A DNA stretch of 64,000 bases from the NCBI GenBank assembly GCA_963825425.1, contig CAWGTF010000010.1, positions 372,001 through 436,000 of the forward strand, given 5' to 3'. A program made the position numbers and the translations under genes. The DNA comes from PALSA-607 sp963825425. GTDB lineage: Bacteria > Actinomycetota > Actinomycetes > Acidothermales > Acidothermaceae. Under the pieces are notes generated by a model. It was given only the letters and a program-made list of their open reading frames with translations, had not been told where the DNA came from and ran no database searches. Below are positions 20,694 to 30,363 of the stretch, in pieces (the first letter of the stretch is position 1; the number at the start of each line of letters is the position of its first letter).

Positions 20694-20775
20694 ACTCTGG
20701 GGCGCTCAGCACGCTCTCAGATCCGCGCGCTAGCGTGCCCGCGAGCTACCCAGCGACCGCCCTTGGAGCGCCACG

Positions 20776-21811
20776 TTGATCCACACCTTGTCCCGCCGGC
20801 CGCTGGCCCATCGGCCGTGGTCCCCAGCAACTACTGCTGCCGCCACGCTCGCGGTTTGCGCTGTGCTGGCGACCGGTTGCAGCTCCAAGGCGAAGAGCAC
20901 CGCCGCGCCGTCCGGGCCGGTGCCGATCGCGTCGAATGCGACCGCCAGCGCAACCGTGTCCGGGGCGTTCGGAACCACCCCCACGGTCAAGCTCCTCAGC
21001 TCGAAGCCGCCAAAGATCACCGAGGTCAGCGTCGTGAGCAGAGGCACCGGCGCGGTTGTGAAGGTCGGGCGAGCTGGCCGTCGTCGACGACTACGGCCGC
21101 ACCTGGCGCAGCGCCGCGACGTTCCAGGACACGTTCGGTGACGCGCGAGCCACCCGACACGCTCCCCGTCGGCACCGGGAACATCCAACTCACCGGACTC
21201 GACAGGGCCCTGGTCGGGGTGCCCGTCGGCAGTCGAGTGCTCGTCGCTGCTGCCGCCGAGTACGGGCTTCGGCAGTGTGACGACAGGCCTGCCCACCGGC
21301 GTGACGAAGACCGACACCGCGGTCTTGGTGTTCGACGTTCGCGCTGCCTACACCGGGGACGCCGGCCCGGTCGGTACGGCAGTCGCACCGGGCGCGGGCG
21401 CCAGCGCCCTGCCCACAGTGTCCGGCGCGCTCACCAGCAAGCCGGTGATCGCGATCCCCAAGTCCGCCGCTCCGACCGCGCTATCGACGACCACGCTGAT
21501 TCAGGGCAGCGGTTCGGTGACGGCGAGTGGCGACGTGCTCGTCGTTCAATACGTCGGCCAGATCTGGGCGACCGGCAAGGAGTTCGACTCGTCGTGGTCG
21601 CATAACCTTCCCGCCGGCTTCACGGTCGGCATCGGCCACCTCATCCCCGGGTGGGACAAGGCACTGGTCGGGGTCAAGGTCGGTAGCCGCTTGCTGCTCG
21701 TCGTTCCGCCGGCGGACGGATACGGTTCAGCCGGGCGAGTCCGCCGCTGGCATCAGCGGCACCGACACCCTCGTCTTCGTGGTCGATATTCTCGGCGCCT
21801 TCCCGGCCTGA
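20776..21811 (+). CDS. Lipoprotein with tandem FKBP peptidyl-prolyl isomerase domains, four frameshifts
   Basis: A secreted FKBP-type cis-trans isomerase of about 344 residues after repair. The signal peptide ends in the lipobox LATGC, so it should be a lipoprotein. A degenerate first FKBP domain (GNIQLTGLDRALVGVPVGSR) precedes a canonical second one (VVQYVGQIWATGKEFDSSW and HLIPGWDKALVGVKVGSR). Single extra bases near 21070, 21146, 21267 and 21736 break the frame; removing each restores the fold up to DTLVFVVDILGAFPA. It would help folding of exported proteins. It is followed at once by a second, cytoplasmic FKBP gene. Confidence 0.82.
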
Positions 21812-21888
21812 CCGCCCGGTGTCTTAGCTCCGCCCCGAGCAGTCCCGCTAGCCCCTGCGCACAGAGCTTGTCGACGGAAAGGATCGCC

Positions 21889-22266
21889 ATGACCGAGCGC
21901 GAGAAACCTGAGATCGATTTCCCCGGGGGCGAGCCGCCCGCGGACCTGGTGATCGTCGACGAGATCGTGGGTGACGGAGCCGAGGCGGCCGCTGGCCACA
22001 CGGTGGTCGCCCACTACGTCGGCGTCGCCTTCTCGACCGGGGAGGAGTTCGACAGCTCGTGGAACAGGGGCGACCCGCTGGCGTTCCCCCTCGGTCGCGG
22101 TCGAGTGATCAAGGGCTGGGACCAGGGGATCGTCGGCATGCGAGTCGGCGGCCGGCGCCGGCTGGTGATCCCGGCGCATCTGGCGTACGGCGACCGCGGC
22201 GCGGGTGGGGCGATCGCGCCGGGGGAGACGCTGATCTTCGTCGTCGACCTCGTCGACCTGAAGTAG
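21889..22266 (+). CDS. FKBP-type peptidyl-prolyl cis-trans isomerase
   Basis: A single-domain FKBP of 125 residues with no signal peptide. It shows HYVGVAFSTGEEFDSSWNRG, the active-site segment VIKGWDQGIVGMRVGGRRRL and AYGDRGAGGAIAPGETLIFV. GGAAAGGA lies 5 bases before the ATG. The gene lies between pafA and pafB, as FKBP genes do in other actinobacteria, but a functional link to pupylation is not known. The last 25 bases, including the stop, are duplicated in tandem just downstream. The frame is intact. Confidence 0.93.
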   Translation: MTEREKPEIDFPGGEPPADLVIVDEIVGDGAEAAAGHTVVAHYVGVAFSTGEEFDSSWNRGDPLAFPLGRGRVIKGWDQGIVGMRVGGRRRLVIPAHLAYGDRGAGGAIAPGETLIFVVDLVDLK

Positions 22267-22291
22267 CGTCGACCTCGTCGACCTGAAGTAG
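22242..22291 (+). repeat. 25-bp tandem duplication spanning the FKBP stop codon
   Basis: Bases 22242-22266 (the last 25 bases of the FKBP gene, containing two GTCGACCT blocks and ending AAGTAG) are repeated exactly at 22267-22291. A further partial GTCGACCTG copy follows to about 22305. The duplication copies the stop codon. Confidence 0.95.
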
Positions 22292-22372
22292 GTCGGTCGA
22301 CCTGCGTCGACGTGAGGTGACCGCGCGCGCCGGTCCGGGTGCCGCGGCGCACTATGCGTTAACGTCGCGCGC

Positions 22373-23311
22373 ATGTCTGCCCGCAAGACCGAGCGCCTGC
22401 TCAATCTCGTGATCTGCCTGCTCGCGACCCGGCGTTACCTGTCCGCCGACCAGATTCGGCGGACCGTCGCTGGCTACGAAGACCTTGGTGACGAGGCGTT
22501 CAAGCGCAAGTTCGAGCGCGACAAAGAAGACCTGCGCGACCTCGGGATCCCGCTCGAAACAGGGAGCGACAGCCCGTTCGACGACGAACCCGGCTATCGG
22601 ATTCGCCGTGACGATTACAGCCTGCCGGACATCGCGTTCGAGCCGGCAGAGCTCGCCGTGCTGGGCGTCGCGGCTCGTACCTGGCAGCACGCGAGCCTAG
22701 GTGGCCAGGCCTTCGAGGCGGTCCTCAAACTGCGCGCTGCCGGTGTCGACATCGACGACGCCGTCCCGGTCGCGATCGAGACGAGGGTGGCCACCAGCGA
22801 GCCGGCGTTCGAGCCGCTACGACGCGCGGCCACCGATCGGCGTCCGGTCGAATTCGATTACCGGACGCCGGGTGCGAGGCGTCATGTCGAGCCATGGGGT
22901 CTCGTGTCGTGGCACGGGCGCTGGTACCTCGCGGCCTACGACACCGACCGAGCCGACACCCGCGTCTTTCGGCTCAGCCGCATCGTCGGCGCGGTCGAGC
23001 CGGTCGGAGAACCGGGCAGCGTCGTCGTCCCCGACGGAACCGACATCAGGGCGATCGTCGTCGACACCAACATCGCCACGGACCGGATCGCCGCGACCCT
23101 GCGGGTGCGTCGCGGCGCAGCGTTCGGACTGCGACGGCGCGCGTCGTCCGTGCGTACCCTCGATGACGGTTGGGATCTCGTCGAGTTGGGGGTCCCGGAC
23201 GTCGAGCGGCTCGCCGACGAAGCCGTCGGGTACGGAGCCGATGTGGTCGTCGTCGAGCCCGCCGAGGCGCGGGCAGCCGTGCTGGCCCGGCTGCGTGCCG
23301 TGTTGCGGTGA
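22373..23311 (+). CDS. pafB: WYL-domain regulator PafB
   Basis: The first half of the PafBC regulator, which activates DNA-damage genes in mycobacteria. An N-terminal HTH (TERLLNLVICLLATRRYLSA) is followed by the WYL domain (FDYRTPGARRHVEPWGLVSW, HGRWYLAAYDTDR) and a C-terminal WCX extension ending near VVEPAEARAAVLARLRAVLR. The length is 312 residues and the frame is intact. PafC starts 12 bases after its stop. The two are separate genes here, while some actinobacteria have them fused. Confidence 0.93.
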   Translation: MSARKTERLLNLVICLLATRRYLSADQIRRTVAGYEDLGDEAFKRKFERDKEDLRDLGIPLETGSDSPFDDEPGYRIRRDDYSLPDIAFEPAELAVLGVAARTWQHASLGGQAFEAVLKLRAAGVDIDDAVPVAIETRVATSEPAFEPLRRAATDRRPVEFDYRTPGARRHVEPWGLVSWHGRWYLAAYDTDRADTRVFRLSRIVGAVEPVGEPGSVVVPDGTDIRAIVVDTNIATDRIAATLRVRRGAAFGLRRRASSVRTLDDGWDLVELGVPDVERLADEAVGYGADVVVVEPAEARAAVLARLRAVLR

Positions 23312-23323
23312 GGGGAGGGACCG

Positions 23324-24314
23324 ATGACTGGATCGACTGAGCAGCTGCCACGGCTGCTGTCGCTGGTGCCTTACCTGCTGACCCGCCCCGGTGCCCGGAT
23401 GGCCGACGTCGCGCGCACGTTCGGAGTCAGCGAGGAGCAGCTCGCGCGCGACCTCGAGCTGATCTACATGTGCGGCCTGCCCGGCTACTTCCCCGGCGAT
23501 CTCATCGAGGTCGACATCACGGCGTCCGGTCGCATCACGGTCAGCAACGCCGACCCGATGAGCCGCCCGCTGCGACTGTCCCGCGACGAGGCGCTGCCGC
23601 TCATCGTCGGGTTGCGGATGCTTGCCGACCTGCCCGGGTTGCGCGACCGCGACGCCGTCGATTCGGCGCTCGCGAAGCTCGAGGACGCCGCCGGTGACGC
23701 CGCCACCACGAGCTCGGCGATCGCGCGTCGAGGTCGAGCCGGTCGGCGGGAGTCCGGAGATCCTGGCCGTCGTGCACCGCGGGCTCGCGGAGAAGCGGCG
23801 ACTGCACCTGAGCTACTACGTACCCGCTCGCGACGAGACCACGGAGCGGGACGTCGATCCGATGCGGGTCAGCGTCGTCGAGGGCCGCAGCTATCTCGAG
23901 GGCTGGTGCCGGTTGGCCGACGCCGTGCGGCTGTTCCGGCTCGACCGCATCACAGCGGCCACCGTGCTCGACGTCCCGGCCAGCCCACCAGCGGAGGCCC
24001 AGTCGCGAGATCTCGAAGCTGGGCTGTTCCAGCCGGGACCAGACGACGTCCAGGTCGTGCTGGACGTCGGACCGGCGGGTCGCTGGGTCGCCGAGTACTA
24101 CCCGTGCGAGTTCGTCGAGCCCCGCCCAGATGGCGGCGCGCGCATCGGCCTGCGAACTCCGGACACTCGATGGGTACGAAGGCTGGCGCTGCGACTCGGT
24201 GGCGGCGGAGCAGTGGTGGAGCCGGCGGAGCTGGCCGCGGCGGTCAGCGCCGACGCATCAGCCGCGCTGGCGGCCTACGCCGAGGCCGGCCTGCTCGATC
24301 CGTCGGCGCCCTAG
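23324..24314 (+). CDS. pafC: WYL-domain regulator PafC, one frameshift
   Basis: The second half of PafBC, about 330 residues. The N-terminal HTH (PRLLSLVPYLLTRPGARMAD) is followed by LSRDEALPLIVGLRMLADLP, then the WYL core LHLSYYVPARDETTERDVDP with EGRSYLEGWCRLADAVRLFR, and a WCX-like C-terminus ending AEAGLLDPSAP. One extra base near 23727, in the linker before VEVEPVGGSPEIL, changes the frame. The ATG is preceded by GAGGGAGGGACC. Confidence 0.91.
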
Positions 24315-24628
24315 CCCGCCGTCAACCCGCGATCGGTAGGACACCGGCAGGCTGTCCGATTGGGGACGTTCGGCGAGCGGGTCCGACGTGGTTCGGCGAT
24401 GCTCCAATTGCGCCTCCCGTGCCAACCTCACGGCGCCGATCGGCTAGCCGGTCGGCGCGACCGCTGAAGCGGCTAGCGGAACCGAACCCTGCCGAATGGC
24501 GGTCGCAGTCCACCAATGGGCCATTCGGGCTACCCGAAAGGGGCCGCACGTGGCGTCAAGAGTTCTTCAGCCAATGTCGAAAGGTTTGCTGTCGCCACGA
24601 TATGGGCGGCTCGGCGGAAGGACATGGC
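24315..24628. other. Gene-free stretch between pafC and the zinc protein
   Basis: These 314 bases hold no supported gene on either strand. They are slightly richer in CCAAT-like words (for example CCAATGGGCC near 24521) and contain a short hairpin CCGCT-GAA-AGCGG near 24464-24476. A promoter for the downstream zinc protein is likely to lie here, but I cannot place it. Confidence 0.5.
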
Positions 24629-24961
24629 ATGACCACGATCAAGGCGACCTGCCCCACCTGTGGCGAGGTCGAGCTGACCGCAGACGACCTGACCTTGATG
24701 GTCTGCAGCCAGGCTCCGCTGTCCTACTACGCCTTCCGCTGCCCCCGCTGCATCGAAGAGGTCCGCAAGCCGGCCGACGACCACATCATCTCGCTGCTGA
24801 TCTCCGGTGGCGTCCGCGCAACGAACTGGAACATCCCGGCCGAGGCGCTCGAAGAGCACGACGGCTCGTCGATCAGTTACGACGAGTTGCTCGACTTCGC
24901 CCTCGCCGTCGAGCGCACCGACTACCTGGCAGCACTCGCGGATCACGCCTTCCGCGCCTAA
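24629..24961 (+). CDS. Small protein with a two-CxxC zinc ribbon
   Basis: A 110-residue protein with a rubredoxin-like zinc ribbon: TCPTCGEVEL at residues 7-16 and FRCPRCIEEV about 35 residues later, separated by DDLTLMVCSQ. The C-terminal half is acidic and helical (SYDELLDFALAVERTDYLAA). A similar protein is widespread in actinobacteria just upstream of tatA and helY; its function is not known to me. GGAAGG lies before the ATG and a hairpin terminator follows. The frame is intact. Confidence 0.78.
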   Translation: MTTIKATCPTCGEVELTADDLTLMVCSQAPLSYYAFRCPRCIEEVRKPADDHIISLLISGGVRATNWNIPAEALEEHDGSSISYDELLDFALAVERTDYLAALADHAFRA

Positions 24962-24980
24962 CGTCCCAGACCGCTTCCAT

Positions 24981-25018
24981 CACGCCGCCCGCGTCCGCCG
25001 CGGGCGGCGTGATTTGAT
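24981..25018 (+). terminator. Rho-independent-type hairpin after the zinc protein
   Basis: A perfect 13-bp stem pairs 24981-24993 (CACGCCGCCCGCG) with 24999-25011 (CGCGGGCGGCGTG) around a 5-base loop, followed by the T-rich ATTTGATT. It lies 20 bases after the stop of the zinc-protein gene and just before the next start. Confidence 0.8.
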
Positions 25019-25024
25019 TCCGGC

Positions 25025-25204
25025 ATGGGCTGGCTCGGCTGGACAGTGACCTTCTTGGTGCTCGCGCTCCTGGCGCTTGGAGTGCTGAGCCTGCTGGCGC
25101 TTCGCTTGTGGCGGGCGGGCAAGGCCCTTGGCCGTGATTTGGCCCAGGCAAGTGCCCTCACCGCCGACCTAGGCTCGCTGCGAGACCGGTCCGAGGCGCC
25201 CTGA
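25025..25204 (+). CDS. Small single-pass membrane protein upstream of tatA
   Basis: A 59-residue protein beginning MGWLGWTVTFLVLALLALGV. One long hydrophobic segment covers about residues 5-28 and is followed by a basic, helical cytoplasmic tail (RLWRAGKALGRDLAQASAL, ending RSEAP). The length, membrane-first layout and position 107 bases before tatA resemble small membrane proteins found at this site in other actinobacteria. I do not know its function; a link to protein export is only suggested by position. Confidence 0.65.
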   Translation: MGWLGWTVTFLVLALLALGVLSLLALRLWRAGKALGRDLAQASALTADLGSLRDRSEAP

Positions 25205-25311
25205 CCAGGGACTTCTTGTTTTCTCGCTGACCGAGTGAACGGCTCTCGACCTCGCGAACGAACCCCTATGTCGGCGTAGCATGACGCTCGACCCCGAGCT
25301 AGGAGAACTTC

Positions 25312-25688
25312 ATGGAAAACCCCGAGATCTGGATCGTCCTCGTCATCGTCGGGTTCCTCATTTTCGGCGCCAAGCGCATGCCCGACGCCGCACGTGGCCT
25401 CGGCCGATCGTTGCGGATCTTCAAGGCCGAGACGAAGGGCATGCTCACCGACGACGAGCAGAAGGCCGCCGCAGCGCCGCCGCTGCAGATCCCGGCCAGC
25501 GCTCCGGTCCAGCAGCCACCCGTCTACGCGGCGCCGCCCGTCCAGCAGGCCCCGGTCTACGCCGCTCCCGTCCAGCAGGCTCCGCAGCTGCCCCGGTCTA
25601 TGCCGCACCGGTCCAGCAAGCACCGGTCACCGCCCCTGCCCCTGCGCCTGCTGAGCAGCCGGTTCCCGAACACCACGACGCGCAGTAG
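25312..25688 (+). CDS. tatA: Sec-independent translocase subunit TatA with a proline/glutamine tail, one frameshift
   Basis: The pore-forming Tat subunit, about 125 residues. A short N-terminal membrane helix (IWIVLVIVGFLIFGAKRMPD) is followed by the amphipathic helix AARGLGRSLRIFKAETKG. The tail consists of repeats of the type APVYAAPVQQ. A missing base near 25589, inside a repeat, shifts the frame; restored, the tail ends PAEQPVPEHHDAQ at 25688. AGGAGAA precedes the ATG. Proline-rich TatA tails are common in actinobacteria and vary in length. Confidence 0.9.
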
Positions 25689-25715
25689 ATCGTCGACCGC
25701 GACGGTCGCCTCACC

Positions 25716-26568
25716 ATGTCCCGGCCGCCCGAGGGACGGATGTCGCTCGGAGATCACCTTCGTGAACTTCGCGGGCGGTTGCTGAAGTGCGCTATTGCCA
25801 TCCTCGTTGGCAGCGCGGTTTCGTTCGTCTTCTTCAACCGGATCTGGAAGTTCCTGCAGCGCCCGTACTGCCAGGTGCACCAGCATCAAAGCCTTGAACG
25901 TCGCCGCGAAGGTCAAGGGGTGCGGCGCCGGACCGCTGGTCTTCAGCAGCGTGTTCGACCCGATCCTGTGGCACTTCAAGGTCGCGCTGATCGCCGGCAT
26001 CGTCATCGCCTCACCGGTGTGGCTCTACCAGCTGTGGGCGTTCGTCACCCCTGGCCTGCAGCGCAAGGAGCGCCGGTACTCACTGGCCTTCGTCGGCACC
26101 GCGGTCCCGCTCTTCCTCTGCGGCGCCACGCTGGCGTATTTCGTGATGTCCAAGGGCCTGCAGCTGCTGTTGAACTTCGCGCCGACGCAACACGGTCAGC
26201 CTGATTTCGATCGACCACTACCTGTCCTACGCCCTGGCCATGCTGTTGATGTTCGGGCTCTCGTTCGACGTCCCGTTGCTGGTCGTCATGCTGAACATGG
26301 TCGGCATGTTGAGCTACGCCCGGCTGAAGAAGAGCCGGCGGCTGTCGATCTTCCTGTGCTTCGTGTTCGCGGCCGTCGCGACGCCGTCGGGAGACCCGTT
26401 CACGATGCTGGCACTCGGCGTCGCCGCTGATCTTGCTGCTCGAGGTGGCGACCCAGATCGCCCGGCTCCACGACAAGCGCAAGGCCAAGGCGGACGCGCA
26501 GTCGCCGCGACTCCTTCAGCGACCTGTCCGACGACGAGACCTCGCCGCTGGACCTCTCGTCGCTCTAA
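25716..26568 (+). CDS. tatC: Sec-independent translocase subunit TatC, four frameshifts
   Basis: The receptor subunit that recognises twin-arginine signal peptides. It begins with the conserved MSLGDHLRELRGRLLKCAIA, then WLYQLWAFVTPGLQRKERRY, the loop with FAPTQHG and SLISIDHYLSYALAMLLMFG, and FAAVATPSGDPFTMLALGV. Six membrane segments can be followed across all parts. Extra bases near 25884, 26196, 26426 and 26508 break it into five fragments; removing each restores a protein of about 283 residues ending SPLDLSSL. It lies 27 bases after tatA. Confidence 0.9.
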
Positions 26569-26620
26569 GCCGCCCGCACCGCGGCGGTCAGGAGGTCGAC
26601 GACCGCGTAGCGTGGGAGTC

Positions 26621-29363
26621 GTGTCCGCCGAGTCGAGTCCCGCGGAGCGCTACGCGGCCGCACAGCGGCGGGCGACCTCGGCGGGTGAGAGCTTCCAGGC
26701 GCTGTACGACTTCCCGCTTGACGACTTTCAGGTCCGCGCCTGTCGCGCACTCGAAGACGGCCACGGCGTGCTCGTGGCCGCACCGACCGGATCCGGCAAG
26801 ACGATCGTCGGCGAGTTCGCTGTTCATCTCGCACTGGCCGAAGGCCGCAAGTGCTTCTACACGACGCCGATCAAGGCGCTGTCGAACCAGAAGTACGCCG
26901 ACTTGGTACGTCGCTACGGGGCGGCCAAGGTCGGCCTGCTGACGGGGGACAACACCATCAACGGCGAAGCGCCCGTCGTCGTCATGACCACCGAGGTATT
27001 GCGCAACATGCTGTACGCCTCGTCGCCAACGCTGACCGGTCTCGGATACGTCGTCATGGACGAGGTGCACTATCTCGCCGACCGGATCCGGGGCGGGGTG
27101 TGGGAAGAGGTGATCATCCATCTCCCCGAATCGGTGCGCCTCGATCTCGCTGTCGGCCACCGTCAGCAATGCCGAGGAGTTCGCCGACTGGCTCGTCACG
27201 GTCCGCGGCGAGACCACGGTGATCGTCGAGGAGCACCGACCCGTTCCGTTGTGGCAGCACATGATGGTCGGCCCGCGCATGTACGACATGTTCATCGCTG
27301 ACGGACTCAAACTGAATCCCGAGTTGGCCAGGGTGACGGGCAATGAGGAGCGAAGGGTTCGCGCGGTTGACCGCAGCCGCTCAGACCACCGCGGTGGTCG
27401 GCGGCCGCGGCGTCGTGACACACCGAGCCGGGTCGATGTCATCGAGCGATTGGACGCCGAGGGGCTGCTGCCTGCGATCACCTTCATCTTCAGCCGGGCT
27501 GGCTGCGAGGGCGCTGTTGTTCAGTGCCTGCGCGCTGGCGTGCGACTCAACACGCCCGCGGAGGCCGCGGAGGTGCGCGCGATCGTCGAGGAGCGCACGA
27601 CATCGATACCCGAGGAAGACCTGCACATCCTGGGCTATCACGAGTGGCTCGAAGCTCTTCAGCGCGGCATCGCGGCACACCACGCCGGCATGCTCCCGAC
27701 GTTCAAAGAAGTCGTCGAGGAGCTGTTCACGCGAGGCCTCGTGAAGGCGGTCTTCGCGACCGAGACCCTCGCCCTTGGCATCAACATGCCGGCCCGCACC
27801 GTGGTGCTCGAGAAACTGGTGAAGTGGAACGGTGAGGCACACGTCGACGTCACACCGGGGGAGTACACGCAGCTCACCGGTCGCGCCGGCCGTCGTGGCA
27901 TCGACGTCGAGGGCCATGCGGTCGTGTTGTGGACGCAAGGGCTTGATCCGGGGACCGTGGCCGGCTTGGCGTCGACCCGAACGTACCCACTGCGGTCAAG
28001 CTTCCGGCCGTCGTACAACATGGCCGTCAATCTGGTCGGACAGGTGGGCAGGGACAAGGCGCGAGTGCTGTTGGAGTCGTCGTTCGCGCAGTTCCAGGCC
28101 GACCGCGCGGTAGTCGGCTTGGCCCGGCAGATTCAAAAGAACGACGACGCGCTCGACGGTTACCGCGAGGCGATGGCCTGCAACCTCGGCGACTTCGAGG
28201 AGTACGCGGCCCTGCGCCGCAAGCTGTCCGACATCGAGGCCGAATCCGCCCGGTCGGGCGCTGCATTGCGACGTGCGGCTGCTGCTGCGGCGCTGGAGAA
28301 ATTGAAACCCGGTGACGTGGTGCGCATTCCGGCTGGTCGGCGGGCCGGCCTCGCGATCGTGCTCGACCCGGGTTTGCAGGTGGGCACGGAGGACGCGCGG
28401 CCGGTCGTGCTCACCGAGGAGCGACAGGTCAAACGCCTGTCTGTGCTGGATTTTCCGACCCCTGTCGAGCCGATCGGCCGGGTCCGGATACCGAAGGCAT
28501 TCAGCGGGCGCAACCCCCAGGACCGTCGTGACCTCGTCATCACGATGCGCAACCACGGGTTCGACAAAGCCCACGACGATCGGGCACGACCCGCGCGCGG
28601 CGCGATGAGCGACGAAGCAGGGGAGCAGATCAATGAGCTGCGCGCGCAACTGCGCGCCCACCCATGTCATGGCTGCGCTGACCGCGAACAACATGCCCGA
28701 TGGGCAGAGCGTTATTGGCGACTGCGCCGCGACACCGACGGGTCTGCGCCGCCGCGTCGAGAATCGGACCAACTCCATCGCTCGGGTCTTCGACCGCGTC
28801 TGCGATCTCCTCGAGCACCTTGGTTACCTCGAAGGCGCCTCTTCCAAGTCGGACGACACGGTGTCACCGATGCCGGACGCCGACTGGCCCGCCTCTATGG
28901 CGAGCTCGACTTGCTCGCCGCCGAGTGCTTGCGCGGCGGCGTGTGGCGCGATCTCACACCGGCCGAACTCGCTGCATGCGTCTCTGCGCTGGTGTTTGAA
29001 GTGCGCGAGCCAACAACCGCGCCACCCCGGCTGCCACGCGGCAGGGTGCCTGACGTGATCGATGACACGATGAAGCTCTGGGGGCAGCTGGCCCGCGCCG
29101 AGCGCGACCGCCGGTTGGACTTCCTGCGCGAACCAGCGCCGGGCTTCGCGTGGGCCGCGTTTCGCTGGGCGTCGGGTGCGAGTCTCGATTCGGTGCTGAC
29201 CGACAACGCGATGTCAGCCGGCGACTTCGTCCGATGGATCCGGCAATTGCTCGACCTGCTCGGACAGATTGCGCAAGCCGCCGACGACGACATCCGTCCC
29301 GTTGCCGAGCGTGCGATGTCGGCGTTGCGCAGGGGAGTGGTGGCTTACTCCTCGATCGGTTAG
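26621..29363 (+). CDS. helY: DEAD/DEAH superfamily-2 helicase HelY (Ski2-like), three frame changes
   Basis: A large Ski2/Mtr4-type helicase of about 913 residues. Motif I is AAPTGSGKT, motif II is VMDEVHYL, LSATVSNAEEF is motif III, and the second RecA domain has FIFSRAGC and TQLTGRAGRRGIDVEG. Extra bases near 27143 and 28740 and a missing one (or two extra) near 28865 break the frame; the piece between the last two reads RRRVENRTNSIARVFDRVCD. The arginine-rich linker after PELARVTGN is in frame and normal for actinobacterial HelY. Its stop TAG overlaps a possible TAA of the convergent exonuclease. Confidence 0.92.
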
Positions 29364-30314
29364 GTCACGCGCCCGCCGTCGGGCGTCGATGTTCAGTGCA
29401 GTCAGCAGCCGCGCCGTCGGCGATCCCAGTCCGTAGCGCTGGATGAGATCGAGCAAACCCTGCTCGTCGCGGATCGTCTTCGGCAGTTCGTCGTTGAGTT
29501 CACCGATCGGGACGTCGGTTCGGGTCGCCACCACGACTCGTGCTGACTCGAGGTAAGCAGTCGCTGCCCGCAGCTTCGTGCGGGTGCCGGCGGGGAAGCC
29601 TGCGTCGCTGTCAGTCTCCAGCGCCTCGACGATCGCGGCGAGCGAGCCGAACCGCGACACCAGCGCCGCGGCGGTCTTGTCACCGATGCCCGCGACACCT
29701 GGCAGGCCGTCGCTCGGATCACCGCGCAGGACAGCGAAGTCGGCATACGCGCGCCCAGGAATCCCGTACTTCTGTGCGACGGCAGCCTCGTCGACGAGTT
29801 CGGCTTTGCCGACACCGCGCGCCGTGTACACGATGCGCACCGGCTTGGCGTCGTCGACCAGCTGGAACAGGTCGCGATCGCCGGTCACGATATCGACGGG
29901 TCTGCGCGCGCGGACCGCCAATGTGGCGATGACGTCGTCGGCCTCGAAGCCGGCGACGCCGAGACGGCACAGGCCGATCGCGTCCAGCATGTGTTCGATG
30001 ACCGCGACCTGCGGCGTCAGCGCATCGGGGACGGTTTCTCCACCTGTTGGCGCAACCCGATGCGCCTTGTAGGTGGGCAGCAGGTCAACCCGAAATGCGG
30101 GCCGCCAATCGGCGTCCATGCATGCCACGAGATGCGACGGGTGGTACCGCTCGACGAAGAACGCGATGAAGTCGAGGAGACCCCTGATGGCGTTGACCGG
30201 CGTTCCGTCCGGAGCGGTGACGGATTCGGGGACGCCGTAGAACGCGCGAAAATACAGCGACGGCGTATCGAGGAGGAGCAAGCCTCCGGATGGCGCTGCA
30301 GGCGACGGCGGCAC
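29214..30314 (-). CDS. 5'-3' exonuclease (Pol I N-terminal-like, FEN family)
   Basis: A stand-alone 5'-3' exonuclease. LLLLDTPSLYFRAFYG carries the first metal-binding aspartate, RRLGVAGFEADDVIATLA and DIVTGDRDLFQLV carry the acidic cluster, and the helix-hairpin-helix is GLPGVAGIGDKTAAALV. The GTG at 30314 gives a family-like N-terminus. As read, the frame runs 150 bases into helY on the other strand. One extra base near 29385 would instead end it as NIDADGGRVT at 29360, sharing TTAG with the helY stop; I think that is more likely. It diverges from the acyl-CoA dehydrogenase gene. Confidence 0.87.
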   Translation of the reverse strand: MPPSPAAPSGGLLLLDTPSLYFRAFYGVPESVTAPDGTPVNAIRGLLDFIAFFVERYHPSHLVACMDADWRPAFRVDLLPTYKAHRVAPTGGETVPDALTPQVAVIEHMLDAIGLCRLGVAGFEADDVIATLAVRARRPVDIVTGDRDLFQLVDDAKPVRIVYTARGVGKAELVDEAAVAQKYGIPGRAYADFAVLRGDPSDGLPGVAGIGDKTAAALVSRFGSLAAIVEALETDSDAGFPAGTRTKLRAATAYLESARVVVATRTDVPIGELNDELPKTIRDEQGLLDLIQRYGLGSPTARLLTALNIDARRRARDLTDRGVSHHSPAQRRHRTLGNGTDVVVGGLRNLSEQVEQLPDPSDEVAG

Positions 30315-30363
30315 CCCAAGAGCTTGGCACGCCAGCGGCGACGTCGCGTGGCAGGATCGGCGG

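Noticed and set aside
27340..27430. A double frameshift in the helY linker after PELARVTGN
   Set aside because: The arginine-rich sequence looked wrong at first, but basic linkers are normal at this point in actinobacterial HelY and the frame is unbroken.
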